Source: Virgibacillus_F flavescens
GTDB taxonomy: Bacteria; Bacillota; Bacilli; Bacillales; Amphibacillaceae
Direction: 5' to 3'
Assembly (NCBI RefSeq): GCF_050574275.1
Contig: NZ_CP192260.1
Span: 1,240,001 to 1,304,000 of the forward strand
DNA length: 64,000 nt
Below the pieces are notes generated by a model. It was given only the letters and a program-made list of their open reading frames with translations, was not told the DNA's origin and made no database searches. The translations under genes and the position numbers were made by a program. This document shows positions 44,888-53,427 of this stretch, in pieces (within the stretch, counting starts at the first letter, position 1; the number at the start of each line of letters is the position of its first letter).

Positions 44888-45018
44888 TAAGTAAGAGTGA
44901 ATAGTGATTATCTAAAAATCTACCAGTTTTTCAATAGAGTTTGTGAATGTTCAAGAATCATTTTAGAAATAATTATATGTAAATCTATTAGCACAAATTG
45001 GCAAAAGAGGTGATGAAG

Positions 45019-46047
45019 GTGGAGAATCAGCTCGAGGTAAAAGAGCTTTGTGTACAGTTTCGGAATAGAAAAGGAACCGTTTCGATATTGGATAAGATCG
45101 ATTTCTCTGTAAAAAGAGGTGAGACCCTTTGCATCGTTGGTGAATCCGGGTGTGGTAAAAGCCTGACGTCACTGGCAATCATGGGTTTACTTCCTAAAAA
45201 CGGTGAGGTATCAAGCGGCGAGGTCCTGCTTGAAGGTGAAGACCTTGTTCACAAAAATATGAAAGAAATGAGCCGGATTCGCGGCAATGAAATGTCGATG
45301 ATATTTCAGGAACCGATGACATCCCTCAATCCCGTGCACACCATCGGGAGGCAGGTAGCGGAATCGGTGAGGATCCATCAGAATGCTGGCAAAAAAGAGT
45401 CGATTGAACGAGCAATTGAAATGCTCCAGCTTGTCGGAATTCCTTCACCAGAAAAAAGAATAGACGACTATCCGCACCAATTAAGTGGTGGAATGCGACA
45501 GCGTGTGATGATTGCCATCGCGCTTGCCTGCAATCCAAAGCTATTAATTGCTGATGAACCGACGACGGCGCTTGATGTAACGATTCAGGCGCAGATTTTG
45601 GAACTGATGAACAGTCTGAAAGCTAAACTTAACATGTCGATCATGATGATTACCCATGACCTAGGTGTGGTATCGGAAATGGCGGATAAAGTGCTTGTCA
45701 TGTACGCTGGAAAAGTTGTGGAATACAGCACAGCGAAGGATTTATTTGATAACCCGATGCATCCGTATACCCGCGGTCTAATTGAAGCAATTCCTAAGAT
45801 GGGAGTGGAGCAGGAAAGCCTTGCTGTTATCAAAGGTACTGTTCCAAGTCCGGGCAATATGCCTGTTGGCTGCCGTTTTGCGGATCGCTGTCCATTCGCT
45901 AAAAGCATGTGCCATGAAGAGTCACCGGAATTAATCGGCGAATCCGATCACCAGGTAAGCTGCTGGATGTTCACAGATAGATGGCCAGAAGAGGAGGGGA
46001 ACGGTTATGTTAGTGGAGAAGAACCAAGAGAAGCTGCTAGAAGTTAA
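45019..46047 (+). CDS. Peptide ABC transporter ATPase (DppD type), operon 2
   Basis: ATPase of about 342 residues: GESGCGKSLTSLAIMG, FQEPMTSLNPVHTIG, LSGGMRQRVMIAIALACNP, LLIADEPTTALDV, MITHDLGV, then the C-terminal oligopeptide-transporter domain with VGCRFADRCPFAKSMC and a final Cys in VSCWMF, the usual cluster. I favour the GTG at 45019 because AGAGGTGATG lies just before it; TTG 44998 and ATG 45013 are in the same frame. The 3' end overlaps the next gene by 41 bp. Confidence 0.91.
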   Translation: MENQLEVKELCVQFRNRKGTVSILDKIDFSVKRGETLCIVGESGCGKSLTSLAIMGLLPKNGEVSSGEVLLEGEDLVHKNMKEMSRIRGNEMSMIFQEPMTSLNPVHTIGRQVAESVRIHQNAGKKESIERAIEMLQLVGIPSPEKRIDDYPHQLSGGMRQRVMIAIALACNPKLLIADEPTTALDVTIQAQILELMNSLKAKLNMSIMMITHDLGVVSEMADKVLVMYAGKVVEYSTAKDLFDNPMHPYTRGLIEAIPKMGVEQESLAVIKGTVPSPGNMPVGCRFADRCPFAKSMCHEESPELIGESDHQVSCWMFTDRWPEEEGNGYVSGEEPREAARS

Positions 46048-46981
46048 TGGATTAAAGAAGTATTTTGAAAATGGCAAAACGCTTGGCGTTAAGAACTATA
46101 TTAAAGCGGTGGACGATCTCTCCTTTTTCATCTATGAAGGCGAAACGTTAGGCGTGGTTGGTGAATCCGGCTGTGGCAAGTCGACAATGGGACGTGCCGT
46201 TCTTCGCCTGCAAAACCCAACTGCCGGAGATACTATCTTTGATGGAGAAAATATTAACCATTATAATAAGAAGAGATTGAGAGAATTACGTAAAGATGTT
46301 CAAATGATTTTCCAGGATCCATATGGTTCCTTAAATCAGCGAATGACAGTAGGATCCATGTTGAGCGAGATTATTAAGACACATCATATTGTACCGAGAA
46401 AAGAAATAACGAGCTATATTCACGGACTGCTGCAAGATGTTGGTCTGAAACCGGAGCACTACTGGAAGTATCCGCATGAATTCAGTGGCGGTCAGCGTCA
46501 GCGAATTAGCATTGCCAGAGCACTTGCCGTGAAGCCGAGATTAATCGTGTGCGACGAAGCGGTTTCTGCACTCGATGTATCTGTTCAAGCCCAGGTGCTC
46601 AACTTACTTCAAAAACTGAAGAAAGAGTATAACCTGACGTATTTATTTATTTCGCATGACTTATCCGTGGTAAAACATATCAGTGACCGTGTAGCAGTAA
46701 TGTACCTCGGTCAAATCGTTGAACTGGCTGATAAACATTCCATGTACCAAGAACCACTACATCCATATACACAGGCACTGTTATCGGCAATCCCTACAGT
46801 AGGAAATGAAAAGAAACGTGACCGGGTTATTTTAAAAGGCGACGTACCAAGCCCATTAAATATCCCAACAGGCTGCCGTTTCCACACCCGCTGCCCAATT
46901 GCCCAAGAACACTGCAAAACCCAAACACCCGAATGGCGCGAAGTAAGAGATGGCCATTACGTAGCCTGTCATGAAGTGTAG
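46007..46981 (+). CDS. Peptide ABC transporter ATPase (DppF/OppF type), operon 2
   Basis: Last gene of operon 2, 324 residues: GESGCGKSTMGRAVLRL, FQDPYGSLNQRMTVG, FSGGQRQRISIARALAVKP, LIVCDEAVSALDVS, FISHDLSV and the four-cysteine C-terminus (GCRFHTRCPIAQEHC, VACHEV). GAGGGGAACG precedes the ATG within the preceding gene. No terminator is seen before the following palindromic element. Confidence 0.92.
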   Translation: MLVEKNQEKLLEVNGLKKYFENGKTLGVKNYIKAVDDLSFFIYEGETLGVVGESGCGKSTMGRAVLRLQNPTAGDTIFDGENINHYNKKRLRELRKDVQMIFQDPYGSLNQRMTVGSMLSEIIKTHHIVPRKEITSYIHGLLQDVGLKPEHYWKYPHEFSGGQRQRISIARALAVKPRLIVCDEAVSALDVSVQAQVLNLLQKLKKEYNLTYLFISHDLSVVKHISDRVAVMYLGQIVELADKHSMYQEPLHPYTQALLSAIPTVGNEKKRDRVILKGDVPSPLNIPTGCRFHTRCPIAQEHCKTQTPEWREVRDGHYVACHEV

Positions 46982-47079
46982 AGGAGAGCTAATTGATTTT
47001 TATCACTAAAATCTTTCTGTTATAGAGTTGAATTACAAACTAAACTTTTGGACTCTACGGTGCGTGCGAATCAATGGCC

Positions 47080-47298
47080 ACTGAAAAAGTGGTAGATGTT
47101 AAAAATTTATTATTCCACCTTAACCTAGCATCATCGAATATATGAAGACTCCTGTGGGAACAGCGCGAGCTGAAGATCCCGCAGGAAAGCGCTCTTTGCT
47201 TATCCGAGGAAGCTGAAGCCGTGCCCACGGAAAGCGAAATATATTCGATGATGCGAAAATAGATCCACTTATTTCGTACTTCATGTGACTTTTTCAGT
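47080..47298. repeat. MITE-like palindromic interspersed element, copy 4
   Basis: The best preserved copy. Outer inverted ends are ACTGAAAAAGT (47080) and ACTTTTTCAGT (to 47298). The inner palindrome 47128-47254 has arms GCATCATCGAATATAT and ATATATTCGATGATGC enclosing GACTCCTGTGGGAACAGC and GTGCCCACGGAAAGCG. It lies in reverse orientation relative to copy 1. The rest of the 408-bp gap between operon 2 and the gamma-glutamyltransferase gene shows no gene. Confidence 0.8.
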
Positions 47299-47389
47299 GG
47301 CTACGACTACGTCGTAAAAAAATCACAAATCTTGAGTGTAAAACTGAAAACATCAAAATTAACAAGTAACCATACAAGGAGTGTACCCT

Positions 47390-49003
47390 ATGAAATCGTT
47401 TAACCATCCAGCACATCCATACCCAACAACCAGAAACGCAGTATATGGCTCCAAAGGCATGGTCGCAACATCACAGCCACTTGCCTCACAAGCGGGCCTT
47501 GATATTTTGAAAAAAGGCGGAAACGCAATCGATGCCGCAATCGCAACAGCAGCCTGCCTAACAGTCGTAGAACCAACATCAAACGGCATTGGCGGCGACG
47601 CATTTGCATTAGTTTGGACCAAGGGTGAGCTACATGGACTGAACGGAAGCGGACGTGCTCCGAAAAACATATCAATCGATGCAGTCAAAGAAGCAGGACA
47701 TGAAGAAATACCGAAATACGGCTGGACCCCTGTAACCGTTCCCGGCGCACCAGGCGCATGGGCTGAACTATCGAATAAATTTGGAAAACTGCCATTAACC
47801 GAAGTGCTCGAACCAGCGATTAATTATGCAACAGAAGGTTACCCCGTTTCCCCGACATTGGGCAAGTTTTGGAAAAAAGGCTACGGCGTTTTTAAAGAAA
47901 AATTAACCGATGACGTATTTGCAAACTGGTTTAACACATTCGCACCAAAAGGACGTGCACCGGAAATTGGTGAAGTTTGGTCCTCAAAAGACCACGCTGA
48001 AACGCTGCGTTTGATTGCAGAAACGAACGCAGAATCATTTTACCATGGTGAACTAGCTGAAAAAATTGCCGAGTTCTCGAAACAAAATGGTGGTTACCTT
48101 ACAGCTGAAGATCTTGCTGCACATGAAACAGAGTGGGTAAAACCGATCAACGTAAACTATCGTGGCTATGACGTGTGGGAAATTCCTCCGAACGGACAGG
48201 GAATTGTTGCACTTCAGGCACTAAATATACTTAAAGGATTCAAATTTCCTGAGAAAGAATCTGTGGACACCTATCACAAGCAAGTCGAAGCTATTAAGCT
48301 AGCATTTGCTGACGCGCATAAACATGTGACCGAAGAAGCGCATATGAAACACAGCACTTCCGCACTGTTAAGTGAAGAATACGCTGAAGTACGAAGAAAC
48401 TTGATTGGTGACGAAGCACTGCAGCCGGAAGCGGGTGAGCCATCCTCAAGTGGTACCGTTTACCTGGCAACAGCAGACAACGAAGGCAACATGGTGTCCT
48501 TTATCCAAAGTAACTACATGGGATTCGGCTCCGGTTTAGTGGTACCAGGTACCGGAATTGGGCTGCAGAATCGGGGGCATAATTTTTCGCTGGATAAGGA
48601 GCATGTGAATGCGCTTAAAGGTGGCAAAAAAACCTTCCATACGATTATTCCAGGATTTTTAACGAAAGATAAGCAGCCGGTTGGGCCGTTCGGTGTAATG
48701 GGCGGATTTATGCAGCCGCAAGGACACGTGCAAGTTATGATGAACACCATCGACTTTGGTCTGAACCCGCAAGCTGCACTCGACGCTCCCCGCTGGCAAT
48801 GGATGAAGGATAAAACCGTCGAAGTGGAAAACAGATTTCCGCATCACCTTGCCCAGGCACTAGCAGATCGGGGCCATGACATAAAAGTCGCACTTGAGCC
48901 AAACAGCTTTGGACGTGGTCAAATCATTTGGCGAGACCCGGAATCGGGTGTACTGGTAGGTGGCACCGAGTCACGTACGGATGGTAATGTTGCCGCATGG
49001 TAA
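47390..49003 (+). CDS. ywrD: Gamma-glutamyltransferase family protein (YwrD-like)
   Basis: A 537-residue Ntn-hydrolase of the gamma-glutamyltransferase family. It shows MVATSQPLASQAGLDILKKGGNAIDAAIA, PTSNGIGGDAFALVW and the autoprocessing site SSSGTVYLATADNEGNMVS, where the Thr would become the nucleophile of the small subunit after self-cleavage, then the GTGIGLQNRG loop. There is no signal peptide, which fits the cytoplasmic YwrD type rather than secreted Ggt. It may break gamma-glutamyl peptides brought in by the adjacent transporters. In B. subtilis ywrD lies near the chromate transporter genes ywrB and ywrA, as here. AAGGAG precedes ATG 47390. Confidence 0.88.
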   Translation: MKSFNHPAHPYPTTRNAVYGSKGMVATSQPLASQAGLDILKKGGNAIDAAIATAACLTVVEPTSNGIGGDAFALVWTKGELHGLNGSGRAPKNISIDAVKEAGHEEIPKYGWTPVTVPGAPGAWAELSNKFGKLPLTEVLEPAINYATEGYPVSPTLGKFWKKGYGVFKEKLTDDVFANWFNTFAPKGRAPEIGEVWSSKDHAETLRLIAETNAESFYHGELAEKIAEFSKQNGGYLTAEDLAAHETEWVKPINVNYRGYDVWEIPPNGQGIVALQALNILKGFKFPEKESVDTYHKQVEAIKLAFADAHKHVTEEAHMKHSTSALLSEEYAEVRRNLIGDEALQPEAGEPSSSGTVYLATADNEGNMVSFIQSNYMGFGSGLVVPGTGIGLQNRGHNFSLDKEHVNALKGGKKTFHTIIPGFLTKDKQPVGPFGVMGGFMQPQGHVQVMMNTIDFGLNPQAALDAPRWQWMKDKTVEVENRFPHHLAQALADRGHDIKVALEPNSFGRGQIIWRDPESGVLVGGTESRTDGNVAAW

Positions 49004-49037
49004 TGATATGTCACTCTAACCAAAAGGAAATAGACTT

Positions 49038-49631
49038 ATGAAAACACAATGGGACTTGTTTATAGCCTTTTTTCGAATAGGCATGCTTGGCTATGGTGGC
49101 GGACCAGGTTCCATTCCGCTTATCCATAAAGAAGTAGTCGAAAAATACAAATGGATGAGCGATGAAGAATTTGGTGATCTGCTGGCTCTTGCAAATACAT
49201 TGCCGGGGCCAATCGCAACCAAAATGGCAGGCTATATTGGGCACTATGTTTCCGGTTTGATCGGAATGATAAACGCAGTTCTTGCAACAATCATTCCTAC
49301 GATAGTATTGATGATTGTTCTGCTGACATCGCTCTCATCAATCGATGATATGCCATGGGTTCAAGGTATGACAGCAGCTGTGATACCAGTAGTCGGCGTC
49401 ATGCTGGCGGTGCTGACATGGCAGTTCTTTCAAAAAGCAGGAAAAGGCATGGGCTGGACGCAGACAATTTTGATGTCAGCGGGACTCTTTGTTTTATTAT
49501 ATTTCTTAAATGTTCATCCAGGCATCATGATTGGACTTTTAATTGTAGCTGCGCTGGTTAAGAAAGATAAAAATAACGAGGGAGAACAATCGGTCCAGCA
49601 TGACGAGAAGAAGGCTGGTGAGAGGTCATGA
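49038..49631 (+). CDS. ywrB: Chromate transporter, N-terminal half protein (short-chain CHR)
   Basis: One half of a two-gene chromate ion transporter. The 197-residue product carries one CHR domain: FFRIGMLGYGGGPGSIPLIHKEVVEKY, then LANTLPGPIATKMAGYIG and about six hydrophobic segments, with a charged tail. With its partner it is expected to export chromate. It overlaps the next gene by 4 bp (ATGA), so the two subunits are made together. AAAAGGAAAT precedes the ATG. Confidence 0.9.
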   Translation: MKTQWDLFIAFFRIGMLGYGGGPGSIPLIHKEVVEKYKWMSDEEFGDLLALANTLPGPIATKMAGYIGHYVSGLIGMINAVLATIIPTIVLMIVLLTSLSSIDDMPWVQGMTAAVIPVVGVMLAVLTWQFFQKAGKGMGWTQTILMSAGLFVLLYFLNVHPGIMIGLLIVAALVKKDKNNEGEQSVQHDEKKAGERS

Positions 49632-50158
49632 AGTACTGGCATATATTTTTAGCCTTTTTCATTCCAGGGATTCTTGGTTATGGCGGCGGTCCTGCTTCCA
49701 TTCCATTAGTTGAAAATGAAGTCGTGAAACGGTACGAATGGATGAGCGTTCAGGATTTCAGTGAAATGCTCGCACTCGCAAATTCGCTCCCCGGCCCAAT
49801 CGCCACTAAAATGGCAGGATATATCGGGTACGATGAAGGCGGCGTGCTAGGCGCGTTAGTTGCAGTATTTGCCGCGGTCGCTCCATCCTTAATTATTATG
49901 ATCTTACTGCTTGGAATTCTTTATAAATACAAGGATTCCGAAAAGGTGAAAAGACTGACGCAATACGTACGACCGGTAATTGCAATTCTACTAGGTATCA
50001 TGGCGTGGAAATTCTTCAAAGAATCATACGTCGGAATCGGCTTTTGGCAAACAGCACTCATTACAATCAGCAGTTATTTGCTAATCGAACGCTTCAAAGT
50101 ACACCCCGCATTTGTAATCGCCGCAGCCTTAGCTTACGGCGGATTAGTACTTGGATAA
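49628..50158 (+). CDS. ywrA: Chromate transporter, C-terminal half protein (short-chain CHR)
   Basis: The second CHR-domain subunit, 176 residues: FIPGILGYGGGPASIPLVENEVVKRY and LANSLPGPIATKMAGYIGYDEGG, homologous to its partner but inverted in membrane topology in known short-chain pairs. The ATG overlaps the preceding TGA. A two-block 21-bp array begins about 150 bp after its stop. Confidence 0.9.
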   Translation: MKYWHIFLAFFIPGILGYGGGPASIPLVENEVVKRYEWMSVQDFSEMLALANSLPGPIATKMAGYIGYDEGGVLGALVAVFAAVAPSLIIMILLLGILYKYKDSEKVKRLTQYVRPVIAILLGIMAWKFFKESYVGIGFWQTALITISSYLLIERFKVHPAFVIAAALAYGGLVLG

Positions 50159-50310
50159 CGAATGTCGCTAACCAGTTTATTCTGGTGGCGGCATTTTTTG
50201 GTTTTGGTTTGGTTAATTATTGTTTTGGGTTTGGTTAATGAAGGTCCGTTTAATTGTGGGTGGAGTTGTGGTGAGTGAAGTGAGGGTGTGGCGGTGTGGG
50301 TGGCGGTGCG

Positions 50311-50716
50311 GTGCGCGAAATTGGCATATTGGCGCGCGATAATTGTTGCAGTATGCGCGATTTCTGCTATTGGGTGCGCGACTTTCTGAGGTTCGTGCGC
50401 GAATATCAATGAGCAGCGCGCGATATTCTAGCCACCATGCGCGAATTCGGCCGAACTACGCGCGATTCTCACTCTGGTCGGCATACATTTTTAATTTAAT
50501 GAAGTGCCGGTTAAAACCTGGCGGAGATCGCGCGTAGTTGGATTGAAAACGCGCAAGCCTAAGATGGAATCGCGCATCCATGGTTAAATATCGCGCGCCT
50601 CCCGTTAATAGTCGCGCGTGGTCTATCGGAAATCGCGTACACCCAAGCAGTATTCGCGCGCTAACCTGCCATAAACGCGCAACCCACGGCCGAAATCGCG
50701 CACACACCCGGTCCTC
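50311..50716. repeat. 21-bp periodic array E, forward block plus inverted block
   Basis: Eight forward units (GTGCGCGA-type core) start every 21 bp from 50311 to 50458. A centre of about 50 bp follows, containing GTCGGCATACATTTTTAA and CCGGTTAAAACCTGG. Then nine inverted units (TCGCGC core) start every 21 bp from 50528 to 50696. The two blocks are offset by 70 bp, not a multiple of 21. The whole structure is homologous to array F at 56295. No gene lies in the remaining sequence from 50159 to 50881. Confidence 0.93.
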
Positions 50717-50782
50717 GTAACCAGTCTAAATACGTTTATTATTTTTTTGATATTTCTGTTTAACTAAAGTTTTAAAATATTA

Positions 50783-50811
50783 TATACAAATCAAACTATA
50801 TTTTGTATAAT
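50783..50811 (+). promoter_or_regulatory. Promoter of the aminobenzoyl-glutamate operon
   Basis: TATACA (50783-50788) and TATAAT (50806-50811) with a 17-bp spacer, about 70 bp upstream of the first gene. Confidence 0.5.
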
Positions 50812-50881
50812 CTTATTAACGGTTTATTAAAGGAAGTTTTCCGTTAATCGTTTTTTGTAGAAAGTTTGAGGAGGAAGCATC

Positions 50882-52078
50882 GTGAACAGTACAATCGAGA
50901 AACATCTATTAAAAATTAAAGAAGAAATTATACATACAAGACGGCATTTGCATCAGCATCCTGAGGTTAGCAATGAGGAGGTTGAGACGTCCAAGTTAAT
51001 TCAGGTGAAGTTAACGGAATATGGTATTCCGTTTGAAAGTGGTTTTGCGAAGAATGGTGTTTTAGGAATTATTAAAGGAAGTAAGCCGGGTAAGACGGTA
51101 GCTCTTCGCGCAGATATGGATGCGCTGCCGATTCAGGAGTTAAATGATCATGATTTTATTTCAACTCATGCGAATGCCATGCACGCTTGCGGTCATGATG
51201 CGCACACTTCCATGCTGCTTGGTGCCGGATATATTTTGCAGCAAATGCGTGAAGAAATTCATGGTACTGTATTGCTTGTTTTTCAACCGGCGGAGGAAAA
51301 CTCGCCAATCGGTGGGGCCAGCGTGATGATGGATGATGGCGTGTTTGATACATATAAACCGGATGTTATTTATGGACAACATGTCTGGCCGAATCTGCCA
51401 GTAGGTACGATGGGGATTCGTGATACGAAAATGATGGGTGCGACGGATCGTTTTAAGTTAAAAATTATAGGTAATGGCGGTCATGCCAGTATGCCGCATC
51501 AGACGTGTGATGCGATTGTGACGGCTGGTCATATGATAACTGCGCTGCAAACGGTCGTTAGCCGTAATGTTGATCCGCTTGAACCGTCTGTTATATCAAT
51601 TGGAAAGATAAACGGTGGATATACGCACAATGTGATCGCTGATCAGGTTGTGCTAGAAGGGTCGATCAGATCGTATTCTACAGAAGTGAAAAAAACGCTG
51701 AAAGGTCGCTTCCATAAAATCGTGGAACAGACTGCCGATATGTTTGATTCAGACGTGGAAATTGAGTATTTTGATGGCTATCCTGCCACGATCAATACGC
51801 CGAAGTGGGCGGCAGTAGCTCGAAAGTCAGCGCAAAGCGTATTGGGAGATGCGGCAACCCCAACGGTCGAACCGTCTTTAGCTGGAGAAGATTTCAGTCG
51901 TTTTCTAGAAGCGTATCCGGGAGCATTTATTTGGCTTGGCACGCAAATTGACAACAAAGAAGAACAGCGACCGCTTCATGATCCAAGGTTTAAGCTAAAT
52001 GAAGATGCATTGCAACATGGGAGCGCGGTCCTGGTGCAAATCGCAATCGACACACTAGATAAATTAAGAGAGGAATGA
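50882..52078 (+). CDS. M20 family amidohydrolase
   Basis: A 398-residue metal-dependent hydrolase of the M20/amidohydrolase (HipO/AmhX-like) family. It shows TRRHLHQHPEVSNEE, ALRADMDALPIQE, MHACGHDAHTSMLLGA with the metal-binding His and Asp, and FQPAEENSPIGGA with the catalytic Glu pair. It should cleave an N-acyl or aminoacyl bond; with abgA and abgT following, the likely substrate is p-aminobenzoyl-glutamate or a similar conjugate. It starts with GTG, with GAGGAGGAAGC upstream, and lies 4 bp before abgA. Confidence 0.9.
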   Translation: MNSTIEKHLLKIKEEIIHTRRHLHQHPEVSNEEVETSKLIQVKLTEYGIPFESGFAKNGVLGIIKGSKPGKTVALRADMDALPIQELNDHDFISTHANAMHACGHDAHTSMLLGAGYILQQMREEIHGTVLLVFQPAEENSPIGGASVMMDDGVFDTYKPDVIYGQHVWPNLPVGTMGIRDTKMMGATDRFKLKIIGNGGHASMPHQTCDAIVTAGHMITALQTVVSRNVDPLEPSVISIGKINGGYTHNVIADQVVLEGSIRSYSTEVKKTLKGRFHKIVEQTADMFDSDVEIEYFDGYPATINTPKWAAVARKSAQSVLGDAATPTVEPSLAGEDFSRFLEAYPGAFIWLGTQIDNKEEQRPLHDPRFKLNEDALQHGSAVLVQIAIDTLDKLREE

Positions 52079-52082
52079 ATGT

Positions 52083-53387
52083 ATGACCGATAAGTTTGTA
52101 GAGAAAATGATTCCGAAACTGACAGAATGGCGGCGTACATTCCATCAATATCCTGAACTTGGTTTTATGGAGTATGTCACCACGTATAGGCTGGGGAAAT
52201 ACCTCAAGGAGTTAGGTTTCACGATTCATCTTGGGAAAAACGTCATGGAAAAAGAATCGCGACTCGGGATGCCGTCTGATGCTGAACTTTTGACGCAAGA
52301 AGAAGCAGGTTTACAAAATGGAGTGGAGGAAGCGTGGCTCGAAGAAATGAAAGGTGGATTCACTGGACTCGTCGCAACATGGGACACCGAAAAACAGGGA
52401 GATCATGTTGCGTTTCGCTTCGATATTGACGCACTGCCGATTAAAGAAGCGAAAGAAAACCACCATCTTCCGTATAAAGAAGGTTTTGTGTCCGGTAATG
52501 AAGGCGTCATGCACGCTTGTGCGCACGATGGCCATATGACTACTGGACTTGGTGCGGCGACTTTTATTGCCGAAAATCATAACAACCTGAAAGGCAGATT
52601 CACGCTGCTCTTCCAACCAGCAGAAGAAGGTGGACGAGGAGCGAAAGCCATGACAGATAAAGGGTGGCTTGATGATGTTGATTATTTTTATACAGGACAC
52701 ATTGGTATCAGTTCACTGCCAGTTGGAACAGTGGCAGCAACCATCACAGGATTCTTAGCGACTACGAAATTAAATGCTGATTTTTCAGGTGTGGCATCAC
52801 ATGCTGGAATGAAGCCGGAGCTTGGAAAAAATGCATTAATAGCTGCAGCTACTGCGGCGACAAATCTGTATACGATAGCTCGTCATAGCGACGGGATTAG
52901 CCGGGTCAACGTTGGTAAAATTGTTGCTGGAAGCGGGCGGAATGTTATACCAGACGAGGGGCATTTGGAGATTGAGGTCCGTGGGAAAACGAAAGAAATT
53001 AACGACTATATGCTCGTTGAAGCAAAGCGAATCATTAAGGCGGCAGCGGATATGTATGACGTTAGCGTGAACGTGGAGATTGTTGGCGGTGCAGAGGAAA
53101 TTAACTGTGACGATGAAGTGATTTCGGTAATGGAACGAGGTAGGGTAGCGGATAGCTGCCTGAAAGAAGTGCTTCCGACGATAGAAGTCGCTGGTTCTGA
53201 GGATGCAAGTTACATGATAAACAAGGTTAAGGAAAATGGCGGAAAGGCAACGTACATGCTGTTTGGAACAAAGCTTGATTATCCGCATCACCATCGGCAA
53301 TTTGATTTCGAGGAATCCACATTGGCAGTAGCGCTAGAAACATATGTATCTATTATAAAGGGGGGATCGACGCTCGAACCCCACTAG
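52083..53387 (+). CDS. abgA: p-Aminobenzoyl-glutamate hydrolase subunit A-like protein
   Basis: The 434-residue M20 protein follows the AbgA pattern closely: WRRTFHQYPELGFMEYVTTY, a GKNVMEKESRLGMP insertion, GGFTGLVATWDT, MHACAHDGHMTTGLG, FQPAEEGGRGAKAM, SRVNVGKIVAGSGRNVIP and GSEDASYM. In Escherichia coli AbgA works with AbgB to cut p-aminobenzoyl-glutamate, a folate breakdown product. Here the partner may be the M20 protein encoded just upstream, which is an inference. AGAGGAATG precedes the ATG. Confidence 0.9.
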   Translation: MTDKFVEKMIPKLTEWRRTFHQYPELGFMEYVTTYRLGKYLKELGFTIHLGKNVMEKESRLGMPSDAELLTQEEAGLQNGVEEAWLEEMKGGFTGLVATWDTEKQGDHVAFRFDIDALPIKEAKENHHLPYKEGFVSGNEGVMHACAHDGHMTTGLGAATFIAENHNNLKGRFTLLFQPAEEGGRGAKAMTDKGWLDDVDYFYTGHIGISSLPVGTVAATITGFLATTKLNADFSGVASHAGMKPELGKNALIAAATAATNLYTIARHSDGISRVNVGKIVAGSGRNVIPDEGHLEIEVRGKTKEINDYMLVEAKRIIKAAADMYDVSVNVEIVGGAEEINCDDEVISVMERGRVADSCLKEVLPTIEVAGSEDASYMINKVKENGGKATYMLFGTKLDYPHHHRQFDFEESTLAVALETYVSIIKGGSTLEPH

Positions 53388-53427
53388 TAAACTGCTGAAT
53401 AACTAATCTGAGAAACAGGTGAATAAA

